Shown: positions 54,437-61,958 of the stretch, piece by piece
Layout of the letters: every line of letters begins with the position of its first letter
Position numbering within the stretch: the first letter of the stretch is position 1
DNA from: Blastopirellula marina
GTDB lineage: Bacteria; Planctomycetota; Planctomycetia; Pirellulales; Pirellulaceae
Assembly: GCF_002967715.1 (NCBI RefSeq)
Contig: NZ_PUIA01000016.1
Location: 248,001 to 312,000, forward strand
Length of the DNA stretch: 64,000 bases
Direction of reading: 5' to 3'
Made by a program: the position numbers and the translations under genes
The notes under the pieces: generated by a model
Seen by the model: the letters and a program-made list of their open reading frames with translations, nothing else
Database searches by the model: none
What the model was told of the DNA's origin: nothing

Positions 54437-54451
54437 CATGGAGAACCATCT

Positions 54452-55387
54452 ATGACCACCATGCTTGATGAACAACGGACGCAGCCGGCTCAGGAACGCC
54501 TGCGCGCGTCCATGGCAGCTGCCCGTCTCAGCTTTACTTGGCTGGGTGTTCGCAAATCCCTTAATGCCCAACAACGTGACCAGGCTGCCGACTCCTTTGG
54601 GGCCGAAGGCAAGTTTGTATCGGCTGCGAAGAAGATGCTCGATACGAATCATCCCAAATTCAAGGAGGTCACTGCGATTCGTGGGCGGGCCATCTCCTAC
54701 TGGAAAGGTGTTTCCCTGCCTTTTCCAGAGGCCGGAATTCGCCTGATCCGGCAGGACATGATCAACGAGTTCGACAACCAGATTGATCGCTTCCGGCAAG
54801 AGCTGAACGAAGCCGTCTTAGAGCTGGACCAGCACTACGATGAGTTGCGCAGTGCGGCCCGCGATCGCCTGGGCGATCTCTTTGACAGCAGCGACTATCC
54901 GCCTACCCTGGCGGGGGCCTTTGCGATCGAGAAGGACTATCCGTCTGTGGAGGCACCAAGCTATTTGCGGCAGATCAATCCGGAGCTGTACGAGGCAGAG
55001 TGCCGTCGCATGCAGGCCCGGTTTGAGGAAGCGGTGGAGCTGGCCGAGCAGGCATTCACAGAGGAACTGGCAAAGCTGGTCGAACATGTGACGGAGCGAC
55101 TTAGCGGCCAGGTTGATGGCAAACCCAAGGTTTTTCGCGATTCGGTGGTGACTAACCTCGACGAGTTCTTCACCAGGTTCCGTCAGCTGAATGTCCGATC
55201 GAACGAGCAGCTCGATGAGTTGGTAGAGCAAGCCCAAGACGCGGTCCGCGGGATCGAGCCACAACAGCTTCGAGATGACCAGACGCTACGACAACGGGTC
55301 GCTGGTCAAATGTCGGCAGTCCAGGCCAACTTGGACCAATTGCTCATAGATCGCCCTCGCCGCAACATCTTGCGCCGGCCCCGGTAA
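54452..55387 (+). CDS. Conserved-looking helical protein of unknown function
   Basis: A 311-residue protein from ATG 54452 (GGAG at 54440); the in-frame ATG at 54413 lies inside the preceding hairpin. It is acidic and mostly helical, with strongly patterned blocks AIRGRAISYWKGVSLPFPE, GIRLIRQDMINEFDNQ and FEEAVELAEQAFTEELAKL, the last coiled-coil-like. There is no membrane segment or nucleotide motif. The place between the AAA ATPase and the DnaN-like gene suggests a partner of that machinery. I do not recognise the family. Confidence 0.7.
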   Translation: MTTMLDEQRTQPAQERLRASMAAARLSFTWLGVRKSLNAQQRDQAADSFGAEGKFVSAAKKMLDTNHPKFKEVTAIRGRAISYWKGVSLPFPEAGIRLIRQDMINEFDNQIDRFRQELNEAVLELDQHYDELRSAARDRLGDLFDSSDYPPTLAGAFAIEKDYPSVEAPSYLRQINPELYEAECRRMQARFEEAVELAEQAFTEELAKLVEHVTERLSGQVDGKPKVFRDSVVTNLDEFFTRFRQLNVRSNEQLDELVEQAQDAVRGIEPQQLRDDQTLRQRVAGQMSAVQANLDQLLIDRPRRNILRRPR

Positions 55388-55398
55388 AGGAGCCAGCT

Positions 55399-55644
55399 AT
55401 GCAAATCGTTGTCAAGCCAGATGGGAATTCTCACTGCCTCTACAGTGAGTTCGTAGATCTTCGGACTCTAGGCAAGCTGGCGATCGCGCGGGGCAGCCAC
55501 GTGGAGCCTACTATCGATGGCCAGTGGACCGCGGATTTGGGGCCGGTGAACGGTCCCATTCTCGGACCATTTTCAAATCGAAGCGAGGCACTGAACGCCG
55601 AGAGGAACTGGCTCGAAGAGCACTGGCTCCCAAGGTCGTCCTAA
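55399..55644 (+). CDS. Small protein of unknown function (81 residues)
   Basis: Starts at ATG 55399, 11 bases after the previous stop, with GGAG at 55389-55392. It reads like a single beta-rich domain (IVVKPDGNSHCLYSEF, then GPVNGPILGPFSNRSEAL) with a terminal helix. The last part, SRSEAL-NAERNWLE-like, recalls DNA-binding or partner-binding tails, but no family is recognised. The position in the operon supports it being real. Confidence 0.6.
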   Translation: MQIVVKPDGNSHCLYSEFVDLRTLGKLAIARGSHVEPTIDGQWTADLGPVNGPILGPFSNRSEALNAERNWLEEHWLPRSS

Positions 55645-55697
55645 AACGGTTCGTCTTTTCAACTTCTTGTGCCCCACATGGGGCGGTGTATTTATCA

Positions 55698-55726
55698 CGC
55701 TGCCTCGGTTTCGGGGCGGCGTTTTC
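55698..55726 (+). terminator. Terminator-like hairpin before the 56-residue gene
   Basis: CGCTGCCTCG (55698-55707) pairs over ten positions, two of them G-U, with CGGGGCGGCG (55712-55721) and is followed by TTTTCT. A second short hairpin, GCCCCACATGGGGC, lies at 55671-55684. It ends about 22 bases before the next ATG. Confidence 0.6.
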
Positions 55727-55747
55727 TCATGTTCTGGAGTAGACGCT

Positions 55748-55918
55748 ATGACGCAATCTGAAATCAACGCACTTGTCGCTGCCGTAACAGGTGATGACTT
55801 GGGAGAAGTTCGCCGCTTGGGATTCAGTCTCGTTGGCGTGAACGAATTCGATCTGGATGAGGAGATGTCTCCGCAGGCTCTTGATTGGGACGAGGTTGAT
55901 CGTTCTCGCCGTAGCTAA
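55748..55918 (+). CDS. Small acidic protein (56 residues)
   Basis: From ATG 55748 (GGAG at 55736-55739). It opens MTQSEINALVAAVTGDDLGE and is strongly acidic towards the end (NEFDLDEEMSP). It might be a short helical adaptor. It lies between two hairpins, in line with the other cluster genes. The function is unknown. Confidence 0.55.
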   Translation: MTQSEINALVAAVTGDDLGEVRRLGFSLVGVNEFDLDEEMSPQALDWDEVDRSRRS

Positions 55919-55956
55919 CAGATCGGACCCTCACCACTCATCAATCGAATTGAAGT

Positions 55957-55992
55957 CACCGCGCCGCTGTATGGGGCGGTGGCGTTTTCTTT
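55957..55992 (+). terminator. Terminator-like hairpin before the DnaN-like gene
   Basis: CACCGCGCC (55957-55965) pairs 8 of 9 with GGGGCGGTG (55973-55981) and is followed by GCGTTTTCTTT. It ends 20 bases before ATG 56013. Confidence 0.6.
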
Positions 55993-56012
55993 CTAGAAAA
56001 GGAATGTTTTGC

Positions 56013-57323
56013 ATGTTTACGATACCTGGATTGGTAATCCAGCAGTTTCGGACGGTTGTCCGAAAGGGGCTCGGGATCACCAAACGACAGCCTGCCCCTA
56101 TGGTCAACTTGCAGTCGACCCAGAATGGGCTTCGCATGTGTGTTCAAACGGAAGAGGTCATTGTCGAGTACTTGAGCCCATCCCAGGGTACGCTGACCAC
56201 GAGCCTTGCCATCGCGTTTGACCTATTTCGGGAGTGCTCGGCCGGCAAGTCAACGGATGTTTCACTACACATTAAGGATGATGAGCTTGTGGCGTCCTGG
56301 ACCGAGGCCGGCATTCCTCAGATGACTTGCCAGCCTGTTCGTGAACAAGCCGACATGCCCATGACGCCACAAGCCTGGTGTTCTAACCCAAGCGACCTTC
56401 TAACCGCCATCCGCGATGCCTGTGGTACGACGGATAGTGAATCCGCGCGCTACGCCTTGAGCCATATTCGCCTTCGCGGGAGCGATGGTCAGATTGCTGC
56501 GACCGATGGTCGGCAGTTACTCGCCGTCAAGGGTTTTGACTTTCCCTGGAATGACGAGGTCCTTGTGCCGGCCAGCAAGGTATTCGATTGTGCCGACCTC
56601 TGTGGATACGAAAAGGTCGAGGTCGCTCAGGACGGAGAATGGGTATGCGTCCGGACGGGACCGTGGACGGTTCGCCTCAAGATCGATCGGGCAAGACGCT
56701 TTCCCGAGATCGATTCGATGCTCCGTGGATCGCCTCAAGCTACCACGGTGTTGACGCTTGAAGAATCGGATGCTCAATTCCTCCAGCGTACCTTCAGGCA
56801 TCTTCCGGGCAAAGCTGAGCACAACTCCCCATTAACGTTTGATCTAAACGGTCGCGTTGCAGTGCGCTGCAGGGCCGGCGATTTGGACCAGGTTACCGAG
56901 GTGACGCTAGCCAACTCGAATCGCGATGGTCAGGAGGTCCGTTTCGCCGCAAATCGAAAGTACGTTGCTCGGGCCATCGAACTTGGATTTCGGACATTTC
57001 AAGTTGGCAAGCCGGAATCTCCCGTCATTGCTCAGGAAGCAAACCGCACGTTTCTGTGGGCCAATTTAACGGCCTCCAGCGTGATTCCACCTTCGCCGGA
57101 TGCTCAGCGAATCGAATCCCCGAGGTCCTCTGTGTCAACGGCGATCCGGTCATCTAGTTCGCGATCGGTGCGGCAGTCGAAACGTGCGTCCCCACGCCTG
57201 GAGAAGATCATCGAAGCCCTACGCAACTCTACAGACATGATGTCCCGTTTACTTAATGAACTGGAGGACTCAACCGGCCACTCGGGCCTCTCTCCCAACC
57301 AACTACGCGCGATCGACGGCTGA
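56013..57323 (+). CDS. DnaN-like (DNA polymerase III beta clamp family) protein
   Basis: About 436 residues from ATG 56013, set by AAAAGGA at 55997-56003; ATG 56004 is too close to that site. The middle and C-terminal parts follow clamp domains 2 and 3: NPSDLLTAIRDACGTTDSES, then IRLRGSDGQIAATDGRQLLA (the ATDGxRLA block) and a last domain of strands such as PLTFDLNGRVAVRC. The N-terminal domain is unusual, and a C-terminal extension of about 70 residues (Ser/Arg-rich, then DMMSRLLNELEDS) is not part of a normal clamp. The housekeeping dnaN is presumably elsewhere, so this is a divergent paralogue serving the cluster or a mobile replicon. Confidence 0.75.
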   Translation: MFTIPGLVIQQFRTVVRKGLGITKRQPAPMVNLQSTQNGLRMCVQTEEVIVEYLSPSQGTLTTSLAIAFDLFRECSAGKSTDVSLHIKDDELVASWTEAGIPQMTCQPVREQADMPMTPQAWCSNPSDLLTAIRDACGTTDSESARYALSHIRLRGSDGQIAATDGRQLLAVKGFDFPWNDEVLVPASKVFDCADLCGYEKVEVAQDGEWVCVRTGPWTVRLKIDRARRFPEIDSMLRGSPQATTVLTLEESDAQFLQRTFRHLPGKAEHNSPLTFDLNGRVAVRCRAGDLDQVTEVTLANSNRDGQEVRFAANRKYVARAIELGFRTFQVGKPESPVIAQEANRTFLWANLTASSVIPPSPDAQRIESPRSSVSTAIRSSSSRSVRQSKRASPRLEKIIEALRNSTDMMSRLLNELEDSTGHSGLSPNQLRAIDG

Positions 57324-57383
57324 GATTGGGTTTGCTGTGATTCCTTCTAAGTTTTGACTTCATTTACCAGATTTGGAATAACC

Positions 57384-57548
57384 ATGACATTTGATGCTCG
57401 TACCAAGTTGAACGCGTTTCACATCATGGGCAGCCTTGGTGTTGCTGCTATCGTCGCGGTATTAACCAGCAGCAGCCTGCTATTCGTTTTAGTTGCTGCT
57501 GCCTTGATTGCGGCTGGTGTTTGGACCGGACAGATCCGTTTGGATTAA
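57384..57548 (+). CDS. Small membrane protein
   Basis: A 54-residue protein from ATG 57384; the frame opens at 57354. After a short polar start (MTFDARTKLNAF) it has two hydrophobic stretches, VAAIVAVLTSSSLLFVLVAA and IAAGVW, probably one or two membrane segments, and ends RLD. There is no clear ribosome site, so confidence is limited. It is the last gene before the integron remnant. Confidence 0.45.
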   Translation: MTFDARTKLNAFHIMGSLGVAAIVAVLTSSSLLFVLVAAALIAAGVWTGQIRLD

Positions 57549-57604
57549 TCGCCGGTATCGTCCCAATGGAGTGCCTTGTGGACGTATGACAGGACGTAAG
57601 ACAA

Positions 57605-57812
57605 ATTCACAGGACGGTTCGTCCTTTGCACGCAAGAACTCGTGCTCGAGGCCTCAGCTCATTGCGAGGCGTGCTATGACATCCGCACGGTGCAGGAACT
57701 CCTTGGTGACAGTGGCGTTACGACGATAATGATCTTCACACACGTCTTGAACCAAGGCGGACGTGGTGTCCGCTGCCCGGCTGACGGTCTAACTCGTGGT
57801 CACGGTGCGTGA
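57605..57812 (+). pseudogene. intI (pseudo): Integron integrase (IntI) C-terminal remnant, catalytically dead
   Basis: From 57675 the frame reads [17 protein letters not shown], then [20 protein letters not shown], the C-terminal end of IntI; intact relatives have LGH and MIYTH. Here the His is Asp and the nucleophilic Tyr is Phe, so even without truncation it could not recombine. The preceding about 70 bases match the SFATHLL region only loosely, and there is no start. It is oriented like the cassettes that follow, the reversed arrangement described in Blastopirellula and Treponema. Confidence 0.88.
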
Positions 57813-57835
57813 TATGATGAAACATACTATCACGC
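57807..57835. repeat. Inverted repeat at the end of the integrase remnant
   Basis: GCGTGATA (57807-57814) and TATCACGC (57828-57835) are perfect 8-base arms around a 13-base spacer. It overlaps the IntI stop. It may be an intI terminator stem (without T-run) or part of attI. Confidence 0.5.
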
Positions 57836-57950
57836 AGCGAAAGTCTTGAAAAAGATGCAACCACCGAGTATGAAGATCCTTGCAACGATTGGCGTCCCGC
57901 GCGTTAGGCTGGCAAAGTTGCAGCCTACAGGTGATACGCTGATCATCCTA

Positions 57951-58826
57951 GAGGCTGTTTCAAAACCTACGTAAACAAATGAGCCCGCACGCGACGTGCA
58001 TGAAGGCCTGATAAATCCACGAGTGATGTTCATACCGCACGACAAGTCGACGGAAGTTGCCGATCCACGAGATCGTTCGTTCGACGATCCAGCGGCGGCG
58101 GTATCTTCGCAGTTTGCGGCCGTCCTGCCGAGGCTTTCGTTTTCGGTTCTTACGGTGTGGGCACACCAGTTCCCAGTTCTGTTCGGCCAATTCGTCTCGC
58201 AACTTGTCACTGTCGTATGCCTTGTCAGCAACCACTGGCGTCGGCTTTTCGGGGAACTTTGCTTTTTGCAGCGTCTCTTCGGCCAGCCTCACTTCCGCTT
58301 TCGACGCCGAGTGGACGGAACATGCCAGAGGTACTCCTTGGCCATCTGCCACCACCATCCACTTTGTACCTTTTCCACGTTTGGTTTTGCCCACGTCGTG
58401 GCCCCCTTTTTTGCCGGAGCAAAGCTGCCGTCCATAAACACTTCGTCCCAGTTGATACGTCCTTGCTCATCGAGTTCATCGATGAACGCATGCCACATAT
58501 CGACGAAGACACCTGCTTCCTCCCACTCGGCCAATCGTCGCCAACAGGTACTTGGCGAAGGATACCAATCTGGCAGATCCTTCCAGCGTGCTCCGCTGCG
58601 AAGAACCCATAAAATGCCTTCAAAACAGGCCCGATCGTTCGCCCGAGGCCTGCCGCCACGACGTGTTGTCGGGACCTCAGGAATGAACGGTTTCACCATT
58701 TCCCACTGCTCGTCGGTGAGTAACACTTCACGTTTACCAGCCATCGAAGGACTCCTTTCGATGGTAGGTGTAACGCAAATCGTTACCTGGCGCAAGCTTA
58801 TAACGTCAGGGTTTTGAAACGGCCTC
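57951..58826 (-). mobile_element. IS5-family (IS427-like) insertion sequence, 876 bp
   Basis: The terminal inverted repeats are GAGGCTGTTTCAAAACCT (left, 57951) and GAGGCCGTTTCAAAACCCT (right, reverse strand from 58826). It is flanked by TA (57949-57950 and 58827-58828), the 2-bp target duplication expected of this group. It contains one transposase encoded in two overlapping frames. It sits inside attI, ten bases from the cassette boundary. Confidence 0.92.
57960..58744 (-). CDS. IS5-family transposase made by -1 frameshift (orfA/orfB)
   Basis: The first frame starts at ATG 58744 (AAAGGAG upstream; the frame itself opens at 58795) and contains DEVFMDGSFAPAKKG with the first DDE Asp. The second frame, ending at 57960, contains VVADKAYDSDKLR with the second Asp and RRRWIVERTISW with the Glu. 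At 58402-58412 the minus strand is AAAAAAGGGGG. A -1 slip there joins PAKKGG to GKTKRGKGTKW, as in intact relatives. It is probably functional. Confidence 0.88.
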
Positions 58827-58860
58827 TATAAACAAGTTATTCAGCAACCAAGCTACTGAC

Positions 58861-59298
58861 ATGCCGCACTACCGACTGCCATCTCCAGCAAAAGCAAACG
58901 CAACGCTGACCAAACGCGGTGCGCAGTGGGATGCCACAATTTACCATTGCACCGCTACTAACACGTATTGGCTGCTCCACATGGACCGCAAGGGCAACCG
59001 CTTTCTTTACGCGTATCTGATTGACGGTGACAAACGCGTCGTGGACAAATCAAAGAAGCACGCCGTTCCAGATGACTGGACTGGTGATCCGGAAACAATA
59101 ACCGTCGATCTACAAACCATTCAAGATTCCGCATCGCAAATGCCGGATGCGGTGAATTTGCCTTCTGGTCTTGAACAGTTGCTCGACAATGGTGATCGAG
59201 TGCTCGTTACGGATTTCGACAACACGGTCATTGGTGAGGTCGTCAAGCTCAATGGCGTCATTGCAATGAAACGGAAACAAGGCTTTGGCATCAATTGA
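58861..59298 (+). CDS. Integron cassette 1: unknown protein
   Basis: A 145-residue protein starting at ATG 58861, 24 bases after the cassette boundary, with no clear ribosome site, as usual for cassettes. It has an N-terminal strand-rich part (WDATIYHCTATNTYWLLHM) and a C-terminal block RVLVTDFDNTVIGEVVKL. No family is recognised. It is the sole gene of a cassette ending at the attC at 59309-59403. Confidence 0.7.
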   Translation: MPHYRLPSPAKANATLTKRGAQWDATIYHCTATNTYWLLHMDRKGNRFLYAYLIDGDKRVVDKSKKHAVPDDWTGDPETITVDLQTIQDSASQMPDAVNLPSGLEQLLDNGDRVLVTDFDNTVIGEVVKLNGVIAMKRKQGFGIN

Positions 59299-59308
59299 AC
59301 CACTTCAA

Positions 59309-59403
59309 CTGACTAACCATGCGGTGAACGGGAGCCACCGATGGCACAGATTTTAAAATCATAGTGTTTTGGCGGCGGCCCCGTTACCGCCGTCGTTACA
59401 TGC
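59309..59403 (+). repeat. attC site of cassette 1
   Basis: It opens with CTGACTAAC and closes with the core GTTACATGC (59395-59403). Between them the two ends pair imperfectly: GCGGTGAACGGGAGCC on the left against the reverse of GGCGGCCCCGTTACCGCC on the right, with unpaired single bases as in known attC hairpins. The length of about 90 bases is typical. Confidence 0.85.
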
Positions 59404-59419
59404 ATGAAATCGGCCCAAC

Positions 59420-60088
59420 ATGACTCACTACATCGGCGTCGATATAGCTGGCGCGAGTAACACGTGGTTCACTTCGCTTACACCAACGGATGATGGCCTT
59501 TCAATTGCTGTTTCCCCGCACATCGCGGCGCTCACCGAGATCATCACCTTCGTTGACGATCATGATGTCGTTGCGGCTTGCATTGACGCTCAACTGACAA
59601 TCGCACCGTCAGACAACACTGGTTTTCGATCGGCTGACACGGAATTGCGAAGCCTACTACCAAACGAATTCCAGAATTGGGTTGCGTCGATCAATTCACT
59701 TATGGCCGTCCCCGTTCGTGGCCGACTTCTTGCTGATTCGATAACCGCTAGCGTGGCGACCATTATCGAAACGCACCCGCGCGCGTCGCTTTACTTCGGC
59801 ACACCCGAAGAACTCCAAAACTCAATCGCGAATTACAAAGGCGGGCCTAATGCAGCGGAATGTACTCGACGACTTTGGGACGACTGGTCAGCACGATACC
59901 GTATCGACGGTGAACTCGTAACGATCACAGACGGATCACTTGACTCAATCATCTGTGCAACGGTCGCATACTTGTGCCATACTAGTCCCGCTCAGCTGTA
60001 CCGCTTGCGACACAACGCTCCGGCACGTGTTGGGCACGGTCCATTTTACGTTCTTTCCCCTGCCGCTCGTCCGAAGCAGGGCATGTAA
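59420..60088 (+). CDS. Integron cassette 2: DUF429 protein
   Basis: A 222-residue protein that begins MTHYIGVDIAGASNTW, like the DUF429 RNase H-fold family, and has CIDAQLTIAP, IIETHPRASLYF and DGSLDSIICATVAYLC, the family's later acidic motif. The function of DUF429 is not established. It starts 25 bases after its cassette boundary, without an obvious ribosome site, and its last codons overlap the left end of its attC. Confidence 0.8.
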   Translation: MTHYIGVDIAGASNTWFTSLTPTDDGLSIAVSPHIAALTEIITFVDDHDVVAACIDAQLTIAPSDNTGFRSADTELRSLLPNEFQNWVASINSLMAVPVRGRLLADSITASVATIIETHPRASLYFGTPEELQNSIANYKGGPNAAECTRRLWDDWSARYRIDGELVTITDGSLDSIICATVAYLCHTSPAQLYRLRHNAPARVGHGPFYVLSPAARPKQGM

Positions 60089-60172
60089 CCATCGGATGCA
60101 ACGGAGCACCGGTGGTCAGTTTTCGCGAATGGATGCTCAACTCCCGGTCTCCGCTGACCCCTGCCGTTATGC
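60081..60172 (+). repeat. attC site of cassette 2
   Basis: The left core GCATGTAAC (60081-60089) is the exact complement of the cassette's own start GTTACATGC (59395-59403), the diagnostic relation for a circularisable cassette. It ends with GTTATGC at 60166-60172; inner arms ACGGAGCACCGG and CCGGTCTCCGCT pair with a few unpaired bases. From here to 60369 I see no gene and no further attC. Confidence 0.88.
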
Positions 60173-60369
60173 TGAAAGTCTCAGAATTCCGGTTGCAGCG
60201 ACGGATTTTTCATCCAACCACAACGCGACGTCGACAATTTCGATGATCCACGGTTCAAGCGAAGGACATCCGCCCCCGAGTATTTTCGTCCATCGACTTT
60301 AGACCAGGGCCCGTACATTCTTCGGTCGAACCAAAAGTCCTTCAGACAAAGATGCGTAAGGAGGGCGTG

Positions 60370-61908
60370 TCGAATGGCACGTAGTTCTACCCAAGTCTTT
60401 CCAGGATTTCACGTTTGACCTCGTTCCTGGACTTCATCATGCGGTCGTACTTCTTCTGTCTTCGTTTCCGCTGCCTGGGTTCAAAGCGATCGGGGCGGTC
60501 GCCGACACGATGGGTGACAATCGCTTCCAGCAGCTGGTCGTAGATATGTGATCGGTGCAAGCCTTGCTGGCCTTGCGTAGCCATCGCCGGTTGAAATGCT
60601 TCCAGGGTTTGAACGGTTCCTTTGAAGCTGATAGTGCGAGGCTGGATGTTCTTCTTGGAAGCGGCCTGGGCCATGACGGTCCGAACAAGGTTGTAGGCCA
60701 GAATGTGTGTCCAGATTTCCTTCCGGACCAACTCAGGCGTCTTGCATCGCAAGATGTCCATCTGCAGCGTTTGCTTCAACGATCGCAGATCGAGTTCGGC
60801 GTTCCAACGCGCACGATAAAGATCAGCCAGGTCGCTGGCAGTCACTTCTTCGGCATCCAGCAACGTAGTAACCACGATGATGCTGCGGCTGCGGAACCCC
60901 GGCTGCTGAATCAGCACTCGGGTTTCGCGAATCGTGAGTTGATCGGGAAGTCCCTTACGCGTGCGATTGTCAATCTTGCGGATATGCGGCCTCGACCATT
61001 CGACGAGATGGTCTCCTTTGCCCAAACGTTTCCCTCTTCGGAAGTCTGCCTTGCGACAATGATGGAGGCGAGTCACCGTGTCGATCCCACGCTGCTGGAG
61101 TTGAAAGATTTCGTACCACGAACACATATAGCGATCGGCAAGCATAATATCGCCTGGACGCAGCACCTCCCACAATTTGCGAAGCATTCCCAATTCGCTG
61201 TGCCCCTTACCTGAATAGCTGCAGATGGCCAGGTCGATTGCGGCTCCACAGGAGAGTGAGAAGAAGACCGCGATACGAGCCAGGGGAAAGCCAAGACCTT
61301 CCGCCTGTTGAGGAGGTTGTGGATAAGCTTGCTGATTGTCAGCCGTATCCGGCATCGACACGGTCGAGCCATCGTATGCCAGGACGCGGCGGTCTTTCCA
61401 AAGCCAACGCTGATCGGCATGGTCATCTAACGCTTGCCCTGTCTTGCGGGCGACCGTTGCGAAGAGTTCTTCTGGCAGTCGTTTTCTGGCTTGGCAGTAA
61501 GCACTCGTCTCTGCTGAGCAACGACGTTGGCCGCGTGAAACACGATGAGCAATCAGGCGGGCGACGGCTGCCCGGCAGGAGTGATCCTGACTCAATGCCT
61601 GGCCGAGAAAAACCCAAAGAGTCACCAGCGGCGTGTAGATCCGATCTAGCCAAACAATTTCCAGTGCTTCCAAAGCTTGCGATATCGTTGCCTCAGACAG
61701 CACATCCGTGAATGGCAGCTCGCCGTCTTGCGCAAACTGTTGCTGCAGAAACCGGACTTGCTGACGAAATCGTCCGTCGTTAGAAAATGACATCATGAGG
61801 CCTCCTTGCCAAAGATGGGTGTGTGACAACTCCATCTACGCAAGCGAGGCCTTTTTGATCTATGTCGATTCAGAGCAGCACGTTACACGAGAACTACGTG
61901 CCATTCGA
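60370..61908 (-). mobile_element. IS4-family insertion sequence, 1539 bp
   Basis: Both ends, read inward, are TCGAATGGCACGTAGTTCT (60370-60388, and the reverse strand of 61890-61908), a perfect 19-bp inverted repeat. The flanks GGGCGTG at 60363-60369 and 61909-61915 are a perfect 7-bp target duplication, so insertion is recent. It contains one intact transposase gene. Confidence 0.93.
60387..61796 (-). CDS. IS4-family transposase
   Basis: 469 residues from ATG 61796, since AAGGAGG stands immediately upstream (MMSFSNDGRFRQQ); the frame opens at 61835. The DDE residues lie in LAYDGSTVSMPD (first Asp), GDIMLADRYMCSW (second Asp) and YRARWNAELDLRSLKQTL with the IS4 Y(2)R(3)E(6)K-type block. The gene stop lies inside the left inverted repeat. 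It appears intact. Confidence 0.93.
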   Translation of the reverse strand: MMSFSNDGRFRQQVRFLQQQFAQDGELPFTDVLSEATISQALEALEIVWLDRIYTPLVTLWVFLGQALSQDHSCRAAVARLIAHRVSRGQRRCSAETSAYCQARKRLPEELFATVARKTGQALDDHADQRWLWKDRRVLAYDGSTVSMPDTADNQQAYPQPPQQAEGLGFPLARIAVFFSLSCGAAIDLAICSYSGKGHSELGMLRKLWEVLRPGDIMLADRYMCSWYEIFQLQQRGIDTVTRLHHCRKADFRRGKRLGKGDHLVEWSRPHIRKIDNRTRKGLPDQLTIRETRVLIQQPGFRSRSIIVVTTLLDAEEVTASDLADLYRARWNAELDLRSLKQTLQMDILRCKTPELVRKEIWTHILAYNLVRTVMAQAASKKNIQPRTISFKGTVQTLEAFQPAMATQGQQGLHRSHIYDQLLEAIVTHRVGDRPDRFEPRQRKRRQKKYDRMMKSRNEVKREILERLG

Positions 61909-61958
61909 GGGCGTGTCCTTAGCACCTTGTCACTTTTCCCTTCGCGTTGGAGAGCCTT

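Larger units (their letters stand above)
57901..58842 (+). other. attI-like site, interrupted by an IS5-family element
   Basis: If 57951-58828 is removed, the sequence before the first cassette ends TATAAACAAGTTATTC, close to the ACAAAGTTAGGC end of class 1 attI. The core GTTATTCAG (58836-58844) matches 8 of 9 bases of the complement of CTGACTAAC at the first attC's left end (59309-59317), as it should for a cassette boundary. A second GTTAGGC core at 57903-57909 may be an accessory site. Confidence 0.6.

Noticed and set aside
54396-55992. Hairpins between the cluster genes read as attC sites
   Set aside because: They lack the GTTRRRY/RYYYAAC cores and are under 45 bases; true attC sites lie only at 59309-59403 and 60081-60172.
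57903-57909. GTTAGGC as the cassette 1 boundary
   Set aside because: Its complement does not match the first attC's left end (5 of 7), whereas GTTATTCAG at 58836-58844 matches 8 of 9.
57996-58817. 273-residue plus-strand frame across the IS element
   Set aside because: Antisense of the IS5 transposase; the minus-strand frames carry the DDE motifs.
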